Below are positions 1-10,634 of a stretch of DNA of 64,000 nt, in pieces (positions within the stretch are counted from its first letter, which is position 1; each line of letters starts with the position of its first letter). Both the position numbers and the translations under genes were made by a program. The stretch comes from Perkinsus olseni (Eukaryota > Perkinsozoa > Perkinsida), in NCBI GenBank assembly GCA_013115125.1, contig JABANN010000062.1:22556-86555 (forward strand), written 5' to 3'. The notes beneath the pieces were generated by a model. The model made no database searches and was not told where the DNA came from. It worked only from the letters and a program-made list of their open reading frames with translations.

Positions 1-266
1 AACACCTGCCAAGTGTGGATGCCCAAACCGCTGGGTGGTATCCACCAGAGAACCAGAACGATAATGACCAAGATAAGAAATGTGGGTATCTTGATACCCG
101 GCCACTTGTTCTTCTCCCAATCATTGAACTTTCTCAGGTAAGTAATGCCTGGGATCTTATCGATGGTTCTCTTCCAGAGGGACGGTGGCTTCACCTCCTT
201 AGCGGGACTGTCGGATTCGGATAAAGGCAAAGTCGGCTCTTCAGATTTAATGGAAAGGCTCGGCAT
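1..266 (-). CDS. DASS-family dicarboxylate transporter, 5' part (fifth copy, cut by window edge)
   Basis: The minus strand from an ATG at 264-266 encodes about 88 residues with no stop before the window edge. They form a hydrophilic head (MPSLSIKSEEPTLPL...), the linker WEKNKWPGIKIP, a first membrane helix, and the family signature WWIPPSGLGIHTWQV. The same order (charged head, W-x-G-x-x-I-P, helix, LWW-P-GL, TWQVF) opens the four complete transporters downstream on this strand, so this is the N terminus of a fifth tandem copy. Substrate cannot be read from this part. The rest lies outside the window. Confidence 0.85.
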   Translation of the reverse strand, partial: MPSLSIKSEEPTLPLSESDSPAKEVKPPSLWKRTIDKIPGITYLRKFNDWEKNKWPGIKIPTFLILVIIVLVLWWIPPSGLGIHTWQV

Positions 267-1300
267 TGTCGAGGTAAAAAGAAAGAACTTGAACTAACGA
301 ACACGAAGTTAAGTCTTCCTGCACGATCTAGGGACAGACAAAACCGACCGGGCGATACGTAAGTAAGCGAGTGCTGCTACCGAGTCAGCTAACAGTGCTA
401 GCAAAGTACACAAAGCTTAGTGTCCCCGAATCTGGGGCTCGGATCCGTCCTGCGTGAACATCGCGCGCGCCCGAAAATTCAGCCGTATCGCACGCAGTGG
501 AGTCGTACCGGCGCTCTCGGGAGACCTCACTAACGCACACGCAAGCGTAGTCGAGTCTTCGACGACACCAAGAGAACCCCTATTCAGGTCACGACTCCCG
601 ACAGACAGTATTTGACCATACACCTTCTGAGTGCCAAGCAGGTAGAAAAAGAGAAGAACTTACACTCATGTTCGCACTGTGCAAAGCACGAGCCAACAAG
701 ACGCATGGAAACAGCATGGCCTCAGAATCTTCATGGTTAGTCACTTGTTCTAGGACACGGTACCAATAGCACTATCCCGATCGTCACGCCATTCCCAACA
801 ACACTACAACAACACAACACATGAGAGTAAATGAAGTGTAATAGTCACCTCTAATGACGTGCACTGAACGGTACTAACCTGAACAGTATCACGCCATTAA
901 TGCTTTACAAACCTTCAACTTGTACGACAGCAGGTAAGAGAAGGATCGTCAAAGAACCTATTTACGGAAACAATCGTAGCTGACCAACAAGTGACAGGGA
1001 ATGCATTCCTAGTCATAGTTGTTAAGGTACATCTGTACGGTGGTTTCACAATGCTGGATAACCAGCAACTAAAGAAGATACATTACACAACCGGATTCTC
1101 AAGCACGAGAGTTGTTAGTCACGTTATCCAGTAGTAGTAGAAGAAGAAGGAACAGTAGAAGAAGAAGGAACAGTAGAAGAAGAGACAGTGTTGTAAGAAT
1201 AGTGCGATACACTATGATTGAGAGAAGACGAAAGAATCGTCTGGTCCCAGATATATAGTAATGATACGGGTTGAAAGTCTAGTATTCGGTACTAACCAGT
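267..1300. other. Intergenic gap between DASS copies
   Basis: No coding region is supported here; open frames are short and unlike any family. It holds the 3' flank of the first complete transporter, the 5' flank of the partial copy, and a short purine-rich tandem repeat at 1130-1190. Confidence 0.6.
1130..1190. repeat. Short tandem repeat, unit about 18 nt (aacagtagaagaagaagg)
   Basis: About three imperfect copies of an 18-nt purine-rich unit follow an AGT triplet run. It is probably simple slippage sequence in the 3' flank of the transporter that ends at 1301. Confidence 0.8.
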
Positions 1301-2854
1301 TTACCAGAAACCCAGGAGCCACCAGTAACCCCAGCCAACAGTGTTAATGTAGATGACGTTAACGATCATCACACAAACACCTTGCCACAACCACCTCGAC
1401 AGCTTAACGTAGCCCATAATGTAGTATGGGGGGTTAGAGGAGGATGTATAATGAGTCAAATGCCCGGAAAGTGTCGTGTATGCTAAAGCACGGCAGCCGA
1501 GTTCCATAGGAACACCGGCATGCTGCATGATCTCGAGGAACAAAGAGAACATAGCAGAAACATGAGCAGTAATGGACGCGAAGAGGTACTGAGAGACATA
1601 GAAAATGAAAGTGCAAATCCACACAGCCGCGTAAGGGGGCAAAGACGAGAGATCGATCTTGATAGCGAGCCATTGGAAGAAACCAGTATCCTTAAGCTGG
1701 GTGGCGATCATAAGAAGGACACCGAACCACAGGAAAAGATCCCAGGCAGAGCTGTTCTGAGCAATATCTTTCTTAACATCAATGATGCCAAGAAGAAGCA
1801 GCATGGACACACCCAAGATGGCGACACCAGTGGTACTGTAGGGCACGTAAGCAATCATAGAAGATACAATCCACAAGATGATAATGCCGATGAAGACGCA
1901 AAGCATTGCGATCTCCTGCTTGGACATGCTACCCATTTCGGCGAGCTTCTCATTGGCAATGCTCTTGGCCTGAGGAGTTCTCTTGATCTCCGGGGGCATG
2001 ATGCAGAAGACAACCAAAGGAGCATAGATAAGGGTGATGATACCCAAAGGGGCCATGCTGTAAGCCCAGCCACCCCAACCAATGTTCACACCGACATCAG
2101 CGCAGAACTTGGCCATCATAGCGTTCCAAGCACCTCCTGTGAGCCAGCAAACAGAGGAAGAGGTATTGGCGACGATCTCGTTCATGACGAGGTAAGTACC
2201 GATCCTCTTCTCAGTACCCTTGGCAGGATCAGAGCCGAAACCTTCCTTCAACAAAGGCGTAATAATAGGCAACAGAATACCGGCTGCACGGGCAGTTGAA
2301 GAAGGAATGGCAATAGCCAAGACGAACTCGCACAAGCAGAAACCGTAGGCAAGACCAAGAGTGGTAGATCCAAGATACTTCAGAATGATGAAGCAGATTC
2401 TCTTACCCAAACCACTTGTCACGAAACCACTGGCAATGAAGAATGCCATAACGACTAGCCACACGGTATCGTTACCGAATCCGGAAAGGACCTGGTCTGT
2501 TGACAGAATACTAGTAACAGTACAGAAACCCAAACCCACAATGCAACTGGCAGACATGGGAAGGGGCTCCAGAACAGCACCGAGAATGATGACCAAGAAA
2601 GCAACGAACACTTGCCAAGTATGCGGCTCCAAATCAGAGGGATGGACCCACCATAATGCTAGGGCGATGATAGCAAGGAGGATGAAGATAGGGATGTTGA
2701 TACCCTTCCACTCATGCTCTTGCCAGTACTCCCATCTCTCCCACATTTGACCCACTTTCGAGCCTTTGATCTTGTCCGACCACCGAGTAGTCCATTTCAC
2801 GGGCTTCTCTTCGTGTACGTCCGACTCATAGACAGGGAGGTCTACCTCGGACAT
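1301..2854 (-). CDS. DASS-family (DiT1/CitT-like) dicarboxylate transporter, copy 1
   Basis: This intronless frame of 517 codons starts at the ATG at 2854; a longer frame would need a non-ATG start. A hydrophilic head of about 45 residues is followed by some 12-14 hydrophobic segments. Features shared with plastid 2-oxoglutarate/malate translocators and bacterial CitT-type carriers include TWQVFVAFL and EPLPMSASC in the first third, AIPSSTARAAGILLPI in the middle, MPPEIKRTPQAK before a cytosolic loop, and SGHLTHYTSSSNPP near the C terminus. The family moves di- and tricarboxylates by sodium symport or antiport; the substrate here is not resolved. It is one of five head-to-tail copies and most resembles copy 4. 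The target membrane is unknown: no clear transit peptide is visible. Confidence 0.92.
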   Translation of the reverse strand: MSEVDLPVYESDVHEEKPVKWTTRWSDKIKGSKVGQMWERWEYWQEHEWKGINIPIFILLAIIALALWWVHPSDLEPHTWQVFVAFLVIILGAVLEPLPMSASCIVGLGFCTVTSILSTDQVLSGFGNDTVWLVVMAFFIASGFVTSGLGKRICFIILKYLGSTTLGLAYGFCLCEFVLAIAIPSSTARAAGILLPIITPLLKEGFGSDPAKGTEKRIGTYLVMNEIVANTSSSVCWLTGGAWNAMMAKFCADVGVNIGWGGWAYSMAPLGIITLIYAPLVVFCIMPPEIKRTPQAKSIANEKLAEMGSMSKQEIAMLCVFIGIIILWIVSSMIAYVPYSTTGVAILGVSMLLLLGIIDVKKDIAQNSSAWDLFLWFGVLLMIATQLKDTGFFQWLAIKIDLSSLPPYAAVWICTFIFYVSQYLFASITAHVSAMFSLFLEIMQHAGVPMELGCRALAYTTLSGHLTHYTSSSNPPYYIMGYVKLSRWLWQGVCVMIVNVIYINTVGWGYWWLLGFW

Positions 2855-4262
2855 GGTTAGCAAATAACGTATCGCACTAAAATAAGAAAGTGTAAAACGA
2901 GCGTCCGCGCTAAAATCTTTTGCCCTTCCGCCTCAGCCGCGGAGCACACAACTTTTTGTCCCTTTTCGAATAGCTATCCCGTTAGCACGCAAGCGCAACC
3001 TCACGTTTCTTGTCTACGATCGCGTGTGTGATAGCCCCTTGACAGAGTAAACAAAGCACCCGTGTATCAGCTTCACCCTACCCACCCCTTCAGAGTACCA
3101 TTCGAAGTCGCCGTTCAACAGCTCGAGTGAACGTTCGAACCAGGGTCATGCGCATGCGTGCAAAATTGCCTCGCTCCCTCACGGAGTTTGGAATGGCGGG
3201 GCAAGCTCTTCCCAAGAGGGAATGGTCCTCGCCATCAAATCCGCTCAAGGATCGAATAGCGCCCTCCGGACTATCACCACGACCTCTTAAAGAGTCTCTC
3301 TGAGTATTGCACGTATGCGCGAAGGCCAACCGCGCCGGGTGGGATGTGAGCGAAGTTCAGTGGCTGACCTTCAGGCACTCCGCTGAGTAATCGTTGGTCA
3401 TGCCAAATTCACCATCATTGAATCACTGAATCCTTTCCGTCTTCCTAAGGAGTCGGTGATTGATTGTGCAAAATTTGGAGTACACTCGCACTGATCACAA
3501 TTGCCTCCCTAATATTCGAAGACTCACGCTTGAGCATAGTCCACTCGGAGGAGCATTCAGTCATCCTCCCACTGGTTACCCATTAACCCATCCCCACCGA
3601 CAGTATGATGCGACATGCATACTGATGCCCGAGGTTCCAAGGCTGTAAGACGCAGCTGTGTGATAAGGGGACTAGCAGTTCTTGGAACTATCACATTCCG
3701 TTCTCGGATTGAACGAAGGAGGTGTGGTGATCGCTTGCTTCAGCCTTAGGACCCCGCAAGCACAGCACGCAGAACTTATTGAATCAGGCTGATTCAATCA
3801 GCTATGGCTATGGCAAAGACACCTTGACTAGCTAACACCTCACACAACTGGGGTATGGGTCCTCGGGTAAGGCCATAGCACAAGTTCTCATTAAGTTTAG
3901 GCTGCATAACCTTAACGTCACGTAGGCGACAGGCCCCCACGCCACACTTACTCATTCTTACCACTAAACTCAACAGGAATGCACACAATCTGACTAGATA
4001 AACTCACTTCGGGGTCACAAACAAGCAGCAGCTAGCACGCTGTTCACAGCGAACATGATAGCCGCCAAATGCTCAATGGGAAATTTCGGAGAGGAAAAAT
4101 ATATTTACTTGGGGTACAATAAGGAGGCGTGCCTAGGCGCGATGCCAGGCCAGGGAGTGTCTGCTCCCACGTAGAATCGCGTTTAAGAAACTAAATAATA
4201 CAATATTCGACAAAGGAAGGGAGACACAACTAAAATAAAGAATATGAACTAAACAATAAGCA
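2855..4262. other. Intergenic gap between DASS copies 1 and 2
   Basis: About 1.4 kb with no supported gene. Upstream of copy 1 the minus strand reads TTATTTTAG just before the ATG region, which could be a cis or trans-splice acceptor for the 5' leader. Nothing else is recognised. Confidence 0.5.
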
Positions 4263-5969
4263 TCAATGCTTCCAGTAGCCAAGAAGCCACCAGTAGCCGA
4301 AGCTTACAGATATGAGCAAAACAAAATTGACACACAGCACAGCTATGCCTGTAACCCACCACTGCTTGTTAGTGACATAACCCATGCCAAAGTATGCCGG
4401 ATTGGCCGCCGAGGTATAGGGAGTCAAATGCCCCGACCAAGTACACAGGGCCAGGGCGCGACAAGCAACCTGCGGCGGCACTCCAGCGGCCAAGGCCACT
4501 TGCAACAGAGCGGGGTACAGAGCCGATACGTGTGCTGTGATAGAGGCGAAGACATACTGGGTTACATAGAAAATCAAGCACACAACGAGAAGGCAAGCAT
4601 ACGGAGGAAGGGAGCTGAGGTCGATGAGGTCGGCCAACCAAACCCAGAAACCCTTGTTCTTCAACTCCGAGGCGAGCATGAGGAGGACTGAGAACCACAA
4701 CAATAGGTTGAAGGCACCCTTATCAGTGATGATGTGTTTCTTGACATCGATGATACCACATAATAAGAGTACACCAACACCCATAGCGGCAACACCGGTA
4801 GATGTGAAGGGGAATATGTTCTTGACAATTGATGACAAGATCCACAGTAAAACCATACCGATGAAGACCACGAGCATCGTAAGCTCCCTAGGCCCCATGG
4901 GGCCCATCTCCTCCAGCTTCTTTGTGGCCAGTTTTGGTGCCTCAGGAGTCTTCTTGACTTCGGGAGGGTAGAGAAAGTAGACTGTTAACGGAATACAGGC
5001 CAACTGTATGAGGCCGGCGGGCGCTTGGGAATATGCCCAGCCGACCCAAGAGAGGTTCACACCAACGTCGTTCATGAACTGAACCATCATCGCATTCCAA
5101 GCGCCACCAGTGAGCCAGAAGGCAGCGGCGACAGCATCAGCGCTGATCTCAACCAGAACGATGTAGGTCCCGATACGTCCTTGGGTCCCCAACTCGGGGT
5201 CCGATTGGAACGCTTCTTTCATGAGGGGGTGGAGGATAGGTAACAGGACACCAGCAGCTCTAGCAGTGCACGACGGGATGGCCAAGGAGAGGACTAGCTC
5301 GCAGAGACAGATACCATAACCAAGACCGAGAGTCGTGGAGCCCACATACTTGAGCACCATGAAGCACATACGCTTACCAAGGCCAGTGGCAGCGAAGCCG
5401 CTCGAAAAGAAGAAAGCAAACATGACGAGCCACACCGAACTGTTAGCAAAGCCCGATAGCATCTCCTTGGTGGTGAGAACACCAGTGACGGCGCAAACAC
5501 CGAGACTGACCAAGCATACGCCGGCCAAAGGTAACGGTTCCGCGACAGCAGCAACAATCGTGCAGACGAAGAGCACAAACACTTGCCACGTATCATGACC
5601 AAGTCCCTCGGGTACCAGCCACCACAGGATTAATCCAAGAGCGAAGATGGCCGCGACCTTCGGTATGCTCGCACCAGGCCATACATTCTCATGCCACTCC
5701 TTCAGCTGTAACCACTTGCGCTTAATCCCAGTAGGGGGCTCAGCAGGCTCCTTAGGGGCATCAGTGGTCATGGGCAAGACCTCGGTCGCATCACTAACGG
5801 TCTGCTTCTTGCGCCAGAAGCGCAGCCGGTCCCACTTCCCTCGGCTGATCGTGTTCGCTTCAGCTCTCGTATCAACCGAGCTCTCGTTCGCGGAAGAATC
5901 CGTTACAGGGCTGACCAAAGGCGCGGGCGCGTTTCCTTGCGGCGGCAGTACTTCACAAGCTCCACTCAT
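4263..5969 (-). CDS. DASS-family (DiT1/CitT-like) dicarboxylate transporter, copy 2
   Basis: Intronless frame of about 568 codons, ATG at 5969. It has the longest hydrophilic head of the array (about 100 residues, rich in Ser, Thr and charged residues), then LRFWRKK, a W-P-G-x-x-I-P linker and 12-14 membrane segments. Landmarks are TWQVFVLFVCTIV, EPLPLAGVC, GLGKRMCF, AIPSCTARAAGVLLPI, YPPEVKKTPEAP and SGHLTPYTSAANPAYFG, all typical of DASS carriers of the plastid DiT1 type. It is more like copy 3 than copies 1 and 4 around the last two helices. The long head may be a regulatory or targeting region. Substrate is unresolved. Confidence 0.92.
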   Translation of the reverse strand: MSGACEVLPPQGNAPAPLVSPVTDSSANESSVDTRAEANTISRGKWDRLRFWRKKQTVSDATEVLPMTTDAPKEPAEPPTGIKRKWLQLKEWHENVWPGASIPKVAAIFALGLILWWLVPEGLGHDTWQVFVLFVCTIVAAVAEPLPLAGVCLVSLGVCAVTGVLTTKEMLSGFANSSVWLVMFAFFFSSGFAATGLGKRMCFMVLKYVGSTTLGLGYGICLCELVLSLAIPSCTARAAGVLLPILHPLMKEAFQSDPELGTQGRIGTYIVLVEISADAVAAAFWLTGGAWNAMMVQFMNDVGVNLSWVGWAYSQAPAGLIQLACIPLTVYFLYPPEVKKTPEAPKLATKKLEEMGPMGPRELTMLVVFIGMVLLWILSSIVKNIFPFTSTGVAAMGVGVLLLCGIIDVKKHIITDKGAFNLLLWFSVLLMLASELKNKGFWVWLADLIDLSSLPPYACLLVVCLIFYVTQYVFASITAHVSALYPALLQVALAAGVPPQVACRALALCTWSGHLTPYTSAANPAYFGMGYVTNKQWWVTGIAVLCVNFVLLISVSFGYWWLLGYWKH

Positions 5970-7147
5970 GACGAGGACCAAAAAGGGGTATCAAATGGAC
6001 CGACGGTAGACGATAAGCACGTCACAAAACTCGGACGTTGGAGCGAATCGATAAAAAAGCTACAGCGACTCCTCCCGAGGACCGCTCCGCCTCATCGTAC
6101 ATTTTGACGGTCGGGGACAGATGACACAAAAGTCCATGATACGCCGGCTTGGGAGTCTTACAGCCTGTAAGTCTTCAAGCCTTAAGCCTGTAGGCCTGTA
6201 AGTCACAGGAGTTAATTGCGAACAACAGGATCCAGCATGTGGTTCTCAACAGTGATACCAGAGGGACTCCCGCGTCTTGCGAATCAAATTTTTACGTGAC
6301 GCGCTCGGAAGCCTATTAAAATTCAGAGCTACCGTGGAAGGACCATCGATGCTGGCTAGGAAACAAACACAGAAACACAGACAATTGAAGACTCTCTCGC
6401 ATGGCACCCAATACTGTGCAAGTGGTCCCTTTCAATCTCTTCTGCTCCGGTATCGGTATATCCACTGTACCCACCCAAAGCATCGCTAACTCGACGCTCC
6501 CGTCCCTTGGCTGCAGAAAACCGGACCATTGAGCGACCATGTGTATCCCGGAGTGAACAACGTCCTACACAGTGGGCATGGCTTGCAGTGCAACCATGAC
6601 TACAGTCAATCGTGATTAGCCAAGCCACCTCGCTCAATGGAACCTGCCCGCGGGTGGTAGAGGGTGGGAAAAAAAGAATCGGACAGTCTCAGATACAACT
6701 AGCAATCGAATGAAGTAAACAGGTATCGTAACCACTACTCTTAGACCTAGTTAGTAACGAGGAATGCAGGCACGTGCCGTAACATCATCATGATCACGAA
6801 CACCATCATCATCATAGCCATCGTCATCATAACCAACTATCAGCCTGCCCTTGCACTCTTGCAATTCCTCCATTACCCTCGCGCCGATCTTGAACTCTCA
6901 AGCAAGGGTCCTTGCTTTTCCAATCAACTACATGGGCGTCTGCCACAGCACAAAATTAAAAATATTCCATGGCTGCGATGCACAACTCAACACACTGGCA
7001 AAACAGAAATCACGGGCCGGAGAAGACGCTGCATTCACTCGAAGGAGCTTCGATAAAAACGAAGCGAACTGAAGTGGTTCACGAATCTACAGAGGTAGCA
7101 CATGCTGATACCTTCGGCATCGTTACTAAAGGCAGTAAAACCGCTGG
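5970..7147. other. Intergenic gap between DASS copies 2 and 3
   Basis: About 1.2 kb without a supported gene. A run of ATCATC-type triplets sits near 6785-6830. The rest is unremarkable. Confidence 0.5.
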
Positions 7148-8770
7148 CTACTTCCAATACCCTAGAATCCACCAGTACCCGAACCCCACGGTAATCAGAA
7201 TAATATAATTTACAACCATGACGACGATGCCCACCAACCACCAGCGCTTCGACGTCACGTAGCCGAGACCGTAGTAGGCTGGGTTCGAGGTACAGCCATA
7301 AGGAGTTATGTGCCCGGCCCAAGTGCACACCGCCAAAGCACGGCAGGCCACTTCAACTGGTACACCGGCACTCACACTGATCTGGACAAAGGCCGGGTAA
7401 AGGGCAGCCACTCGAGCTGTGATAGATGCGAAAGCATATTGGGATAGGGTGAAAAGGAGACAGATGACACAAAGACAAGGGTAAGGCGGCAAAGAACGGA
7501 GATTGATCTTGCCGGATAGCCAGCTCCAAAAGCCGGCTTTTTCGAGTTGAGCCGCATACATAACGATCACAGCGAACCATATAAGTAAGTCAAAGGCACC
7601 ACTGTCTGATACGATATCTCGCTTAACATCTATAACGCCTAGCATAAGGAGGGCGGCAACTCCCAGCGTGGCCACTTCCGTGGCTGTGAGTGTAAAGATG
7701 GCAGGGAGCGATGACGACAATACCCATAACAAAATGATGAGAATGAAAACTATCAGCAGCGCTTTTTCTGGTAAGACCATCCGACCAATTTGCCTTAGTC
7801 GCTCTTCGGCGGCAGTGCGCGCTTCAGGAGTTCGTACGATCTCAGGACGACAAAGTGCAAAAATGAGAAGCGGCACAGCCGCCAAAGCGACCAAAACCAC
7901 CGGAGCCAACGAGTAGGCCCAACCAAGCCAAGTGAGTTCCACGCCAGCATCGGCCATGAACTTGACCATCAGGGCATTCCAAGCACCAGCCGTGAGCCAA
8001 CAGATCGCTGACATGGACGTGGCAGCATTCTGCACCATGACAAGGTAAATGCCGATCCGCCTCTGCGTCCCCATGGCTGGATCTGATTGGAAAGCTTCCT
8101 TAAGGAGAGGCTCTATTATAGGGAGGAGTATGCCCACAGCTTTGGCGGCGGCTGAGGGAATCCCGAGGCCTAGCACCACTCCACAGATACAGATGCCGTA
8201 CGCCAAGCCGATGGTAGTTGAGCCGAGATACTTGAATACGATGAAGCAAATACGCCTACCAAGATCTGTAGCGACGAAGGCGGATGAAATAAAGAACGCA
8301 AATATGACAAGCCACACCGCTGCGTCAGCGAAGCCTGATAGGACTTGGTCCTCAGTGAGCGCTCCAGTTAAGGTGGCCAAGGCGATGCTGATCAAGCACA
8401 CGCCCGTCAAGGGCAGTGGCTGAAAAACAGCGCCGACAATCGTACAGAAGAAGACGACAAAAGTGTGCCAAACCTGAGGGCTCAGGCCAGAGGGGACAAG
8501 CCACCACAAGACGAGACCAAGAGCCAGAATGAGAAGGGCTACCGGAATGTGAATACCCGGCCAAACGTCTCTATGCCACCTTCTTGCGCTAGACCAGAAG
8601 CGAAACTCTCGCACGTTCGTCGGGGAGTCGAGAGCATCTCCCGTTGGCTTGTTTTCAGGCGGACATGCCCCACCTTCGGCACCTTCGAGGTAAGAGGCCC
8701 GAGGAGGGGTTGTGGAGATACTGATCGACTCTTTGGCCGACTGAGGAAGACCTTCTTCGGATGAACTCAT
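7148..8770 (-). CDS. DASS-family (DiT1/CitT-like) dicarboxylate transporter, copy 3
   Basis: Intronless 540-codon frame starting at the ATG at 8770. A hydrophilic head of about 70 residues precedes the W-P-G-I-H-I-P linker and 12-14 membrane segments. Family landmarks are VWHTFVVFFCTIV, QPLPLTGVC, GLGIPSAAAKAVGILL, CRPEIVRTPEA and AGHITPYGCTSNPAYYG. Two positions drift from the other copies: the STARA block reads AAAKA, and EPLP reads QPLP, so its substrate range may differ. Only about 170 bp separates its start from the end of copy 4. Confidence 0.92.
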   Translation of the reverse strand: MSSSEEGLPQSAKESISISTTPPRASYLEGAEGGACPPENKPTGDALDSPTNVREFRFWSSARRWHRDVWPGIHIPVALLILALGLVLWWLVPSGLSPQVWHTFVVFFCTIVGAVFQPLPLTGVCLISIALATLTGALTEDQVLSGFADAAVWLVIFAFFISSAFVATDLGRRICFIVFKYLGSTTIGLAYGICICGVVLGLGIPSAAAKAVGILLPIIEPLLKEAFQSDPAMGTQRRIGIYLVMVQNAATSMSAICWLTAGAWNALMVKFMADAGVELTWLGWAYSLAPVVLVALAAVPLLIFALCRPEIVRTPEARTAAEERLRQIGRMVLPEKALLIVFILIILLWVLSSSLPAIFTLTATEVATLGVAALLMLGVIDVKRDIVSDSGAFDLLIWFAVIVMYAAQLEKAGFWSWLSGKINLRSLPPYPCLCVICLLFTLSQYAFASITARVAALYPAFVQISVSAGVPVEVACRALAVCTWAGHITPYGCTSNPAYYGLGYVTSKRWWLVGIVVMVVNYIILITVGFGYWWILGYWK

Positions 8771-8940
8771 ACCCCCTGATGGGCTCTAGAGACAGAACTG
8801 CTACACTGCCTTGACTCATTACTAAACCAAACTCCCAAGTCGCGGTATGAAATTCGTTATGATCGTTGGAAGAAAGCAGTGGAGACTTATGGCCATGAAG
8901 ACCAGCCACTCAAAGCAGTGGTACAGCAAGAATATATTCT

Positions 8941-10521
8941 TCATGACTTCCAGTAACCCAATATCCACCAGAAGCCGAAGCCCACCGACATCAGCAGACA
9001 CATGTTGACCACGAAAAGGACAACACCGAGCAACCACCACTCGCCAGTCTTGACGTATCCCATTGCGAAGAGGGGCGGGTTGGAGGAGGAAGTGTACGGA
9101 GTCAGGTGGCCAGACAACGTCGTGTAGGCCAGAGCACGGCAGCCCATCTCCATCGGCACACCAGCCTGTTGCATGATGGATAGGAAGACCGGGAAGAGGG
9201 CCGACACATGAGCGGTGATAGAGGCGAAGGCATATTGTGTAGCGTAGAAAATGAAGGTAATCAGAATGGTAACAGGGACAGGAGACATCCCAGAGAGGTT
9301 GATCAGAGAGGCAAACCAGTCGAAGAATCCCTTCTCCTTGAGTTGAGTCGCCAGCATCAATAATACACCAAACCATATCAGCAGATCGAAGGCTCCCTGG
9401 TTACTAACAATGTCGTCTTTAACGTTTATGATACCCAGAAGCAATAGACACGCCACTCCGACAGAGGCCACAGCAGCTGTGGAGAAGGGAAAGATGTCCT
9501 TGAGCATAGACGACAGAATCCAAAGCAGCACAACAAAGATGAAGACTATCGTCATTTGTATTTCCCCGGCCGACATCGAACCCATCTCCTTCAACTTGTT
9601 CTCAGCGATACTCCTCGCCTCCGGCGTTTTCTTGATCTCAGGTGGGAAGATCAGGAAGATGACCAAAGGCGCGACGGCAAGGGGAAAGATGCCAACAGGA
9701 GCCATACTGTAGGCCCATTCAACCCACCCCACATTAACGCCCTCATGCAGCATGAACTTGGCCATCAGAGCATTCCAAGCCCCACCAGTGAGCCAACTTA
9801 TCGAGGAGATAGCGTTGGCAGCGGCCTCTACCAGGACCAGGTACTTTCCTATCAACTTCTCGGTGCCTTGCTTGGGCGTAGAACTGAAGCCTTCCTCCAA
9901 TAAAGGCTGGAGGATCGGCAACATAATGCCGGCCGCTCGAGCCGTTGACGATGGTATGGCGATCGCCAGGATCAGCTCACAGAGGCAGAAACCGTAGGCC
10001 AGACCAAGGGTCGTTGTGCCCACCAACTTCAATACGTAGAAGCAGATACGCTTGCCCAGGCCAGTAGAGACGAAGCCACTAGATATGAAGAAGGCGAAGA
10101 CGATCAGCCAAACCGTGTCGTTGCCGAAGCCCGAGAGCATCTCCGCCGTAGTGAGGGTTTGAGTGAGGGCGATGATGGCGAGCATGACCAGGCACACGCC
10201 CGACATTGGCAGAGGCTCCATAATGGCTCCTAGAATGGTGACCAAGAAGAGAACAAAGATATGCCAAGTCTTTGGAGGGAGGCCCGATGGTACCACCCAC
10301 CAGAGGGCCAAGGCGACCGCTACTAGAAGTAAGCACTCGAAAAGGTTAGCACCACGCCATTGTGTCTTATGCCAATACCACACCTTCTCGAACACATTCT
10401 TCTTTTTGGGTATACCGGTCTGCGGAGCTGGTAAAGCATCAACATCAATACTAGACATAGATCTTCCACCCGAAGGACGACGCTCCTCCTTCGCAACAGT
10501 CGACGGACGACGGAAAGCCAT
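8941..10521 (-). CDS. DASS-family (DiT1/CitT-like) dicarboxylate transporter, copy 4
   Basis: Intronless frame of 526 codons, ATG at 10521. The head is short and basic (MAFRRPSTVAKEERRPSGG), then a W-R-G-A-N linker and 12-14 membrane segments. Landmarks are TWHIFVLFLVTILG, EPLPMSGVC, GLGKRICF, AIPSSTARAAGIMLPI, FPPEIKKTPEAR and SGHLTPYTSSSNPPLF. It is closest to copy 1. The first residues are rich in Arg and Ser without acids, which might give organelle targeting, but this is weak. It ends the array; the next gene on the same strand is MSH1, whose stop is about 110 bp away. Confidence 0.92.
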   Translation of the reverse strand: MAFRRPSTVAKEERRPSGGRSMSSIDVDALPAPQTGIPKKKNVFEKVWYWHKTQWRGANLFECLLLVAVALALWWVVPSGLPPKTWHIFVLFLVTILGAIMEPLPMSGVCLVMLAIIALTQTLTTAEMLSGFGNDTVWLIVFAFFISSGFVSTGLGKRICFYVLKLVGTTTLGLAYGFCLCELILAIAIPSSTARAAGIMLPILQPLLEEGFSSTPKQGTEKLIGKYLVLVEAAANAISSISWLTGGAWNALMAKFMLHEGVNVGWVEWAYSMAPVGIFPLAVAPLVIFLIFPPEIKKTPEARSIAENKLKEMGSMSAGEIQMTIVFIFVVLLWILSSMLKDIFPFSTAAVASVGVACLLLLGIINVKDDIVSNQGAFDLLIWFGVLLMLATQLKEKGFFDWFASLINLSGMSPVPVTILITFIFYATQYAFASITAHVSALFPVFLSIMQQAGVPMEMGCRALAYTTLSGHLTPYTSSSNPPLFAMGYVKTGEWWLLGVVLFVVNMCLLMSVGFGFWWILGYWKS

Positions 10522-10634
10522 TGTCAGCAGCTTCTACGGCCAGAACTACCAAAACCCACTATCACCCCCAGAACCAGGCACAAGCCGGCACCATAGAAAC
10601 CTCACATGCAGTAAAGGAAATAATACAAACAACA

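Noticed and set aside
1520-2299. Long plus-strand frame (259 codons) in the transporter region
   Set aside because: It is the antisense of DASS copy 1, has biased composition with no family match, and its sister genes show similar antisense openness.
1-10521. Bacterial contamination, given intronless transporters in a row
   Set aside because: Spacing of 0.1-1.4 kb, lack of ribosome binding sites, and direct linkage to the intron-bearing MSH1 on the same strand argue for a eukaryotic chromosome.
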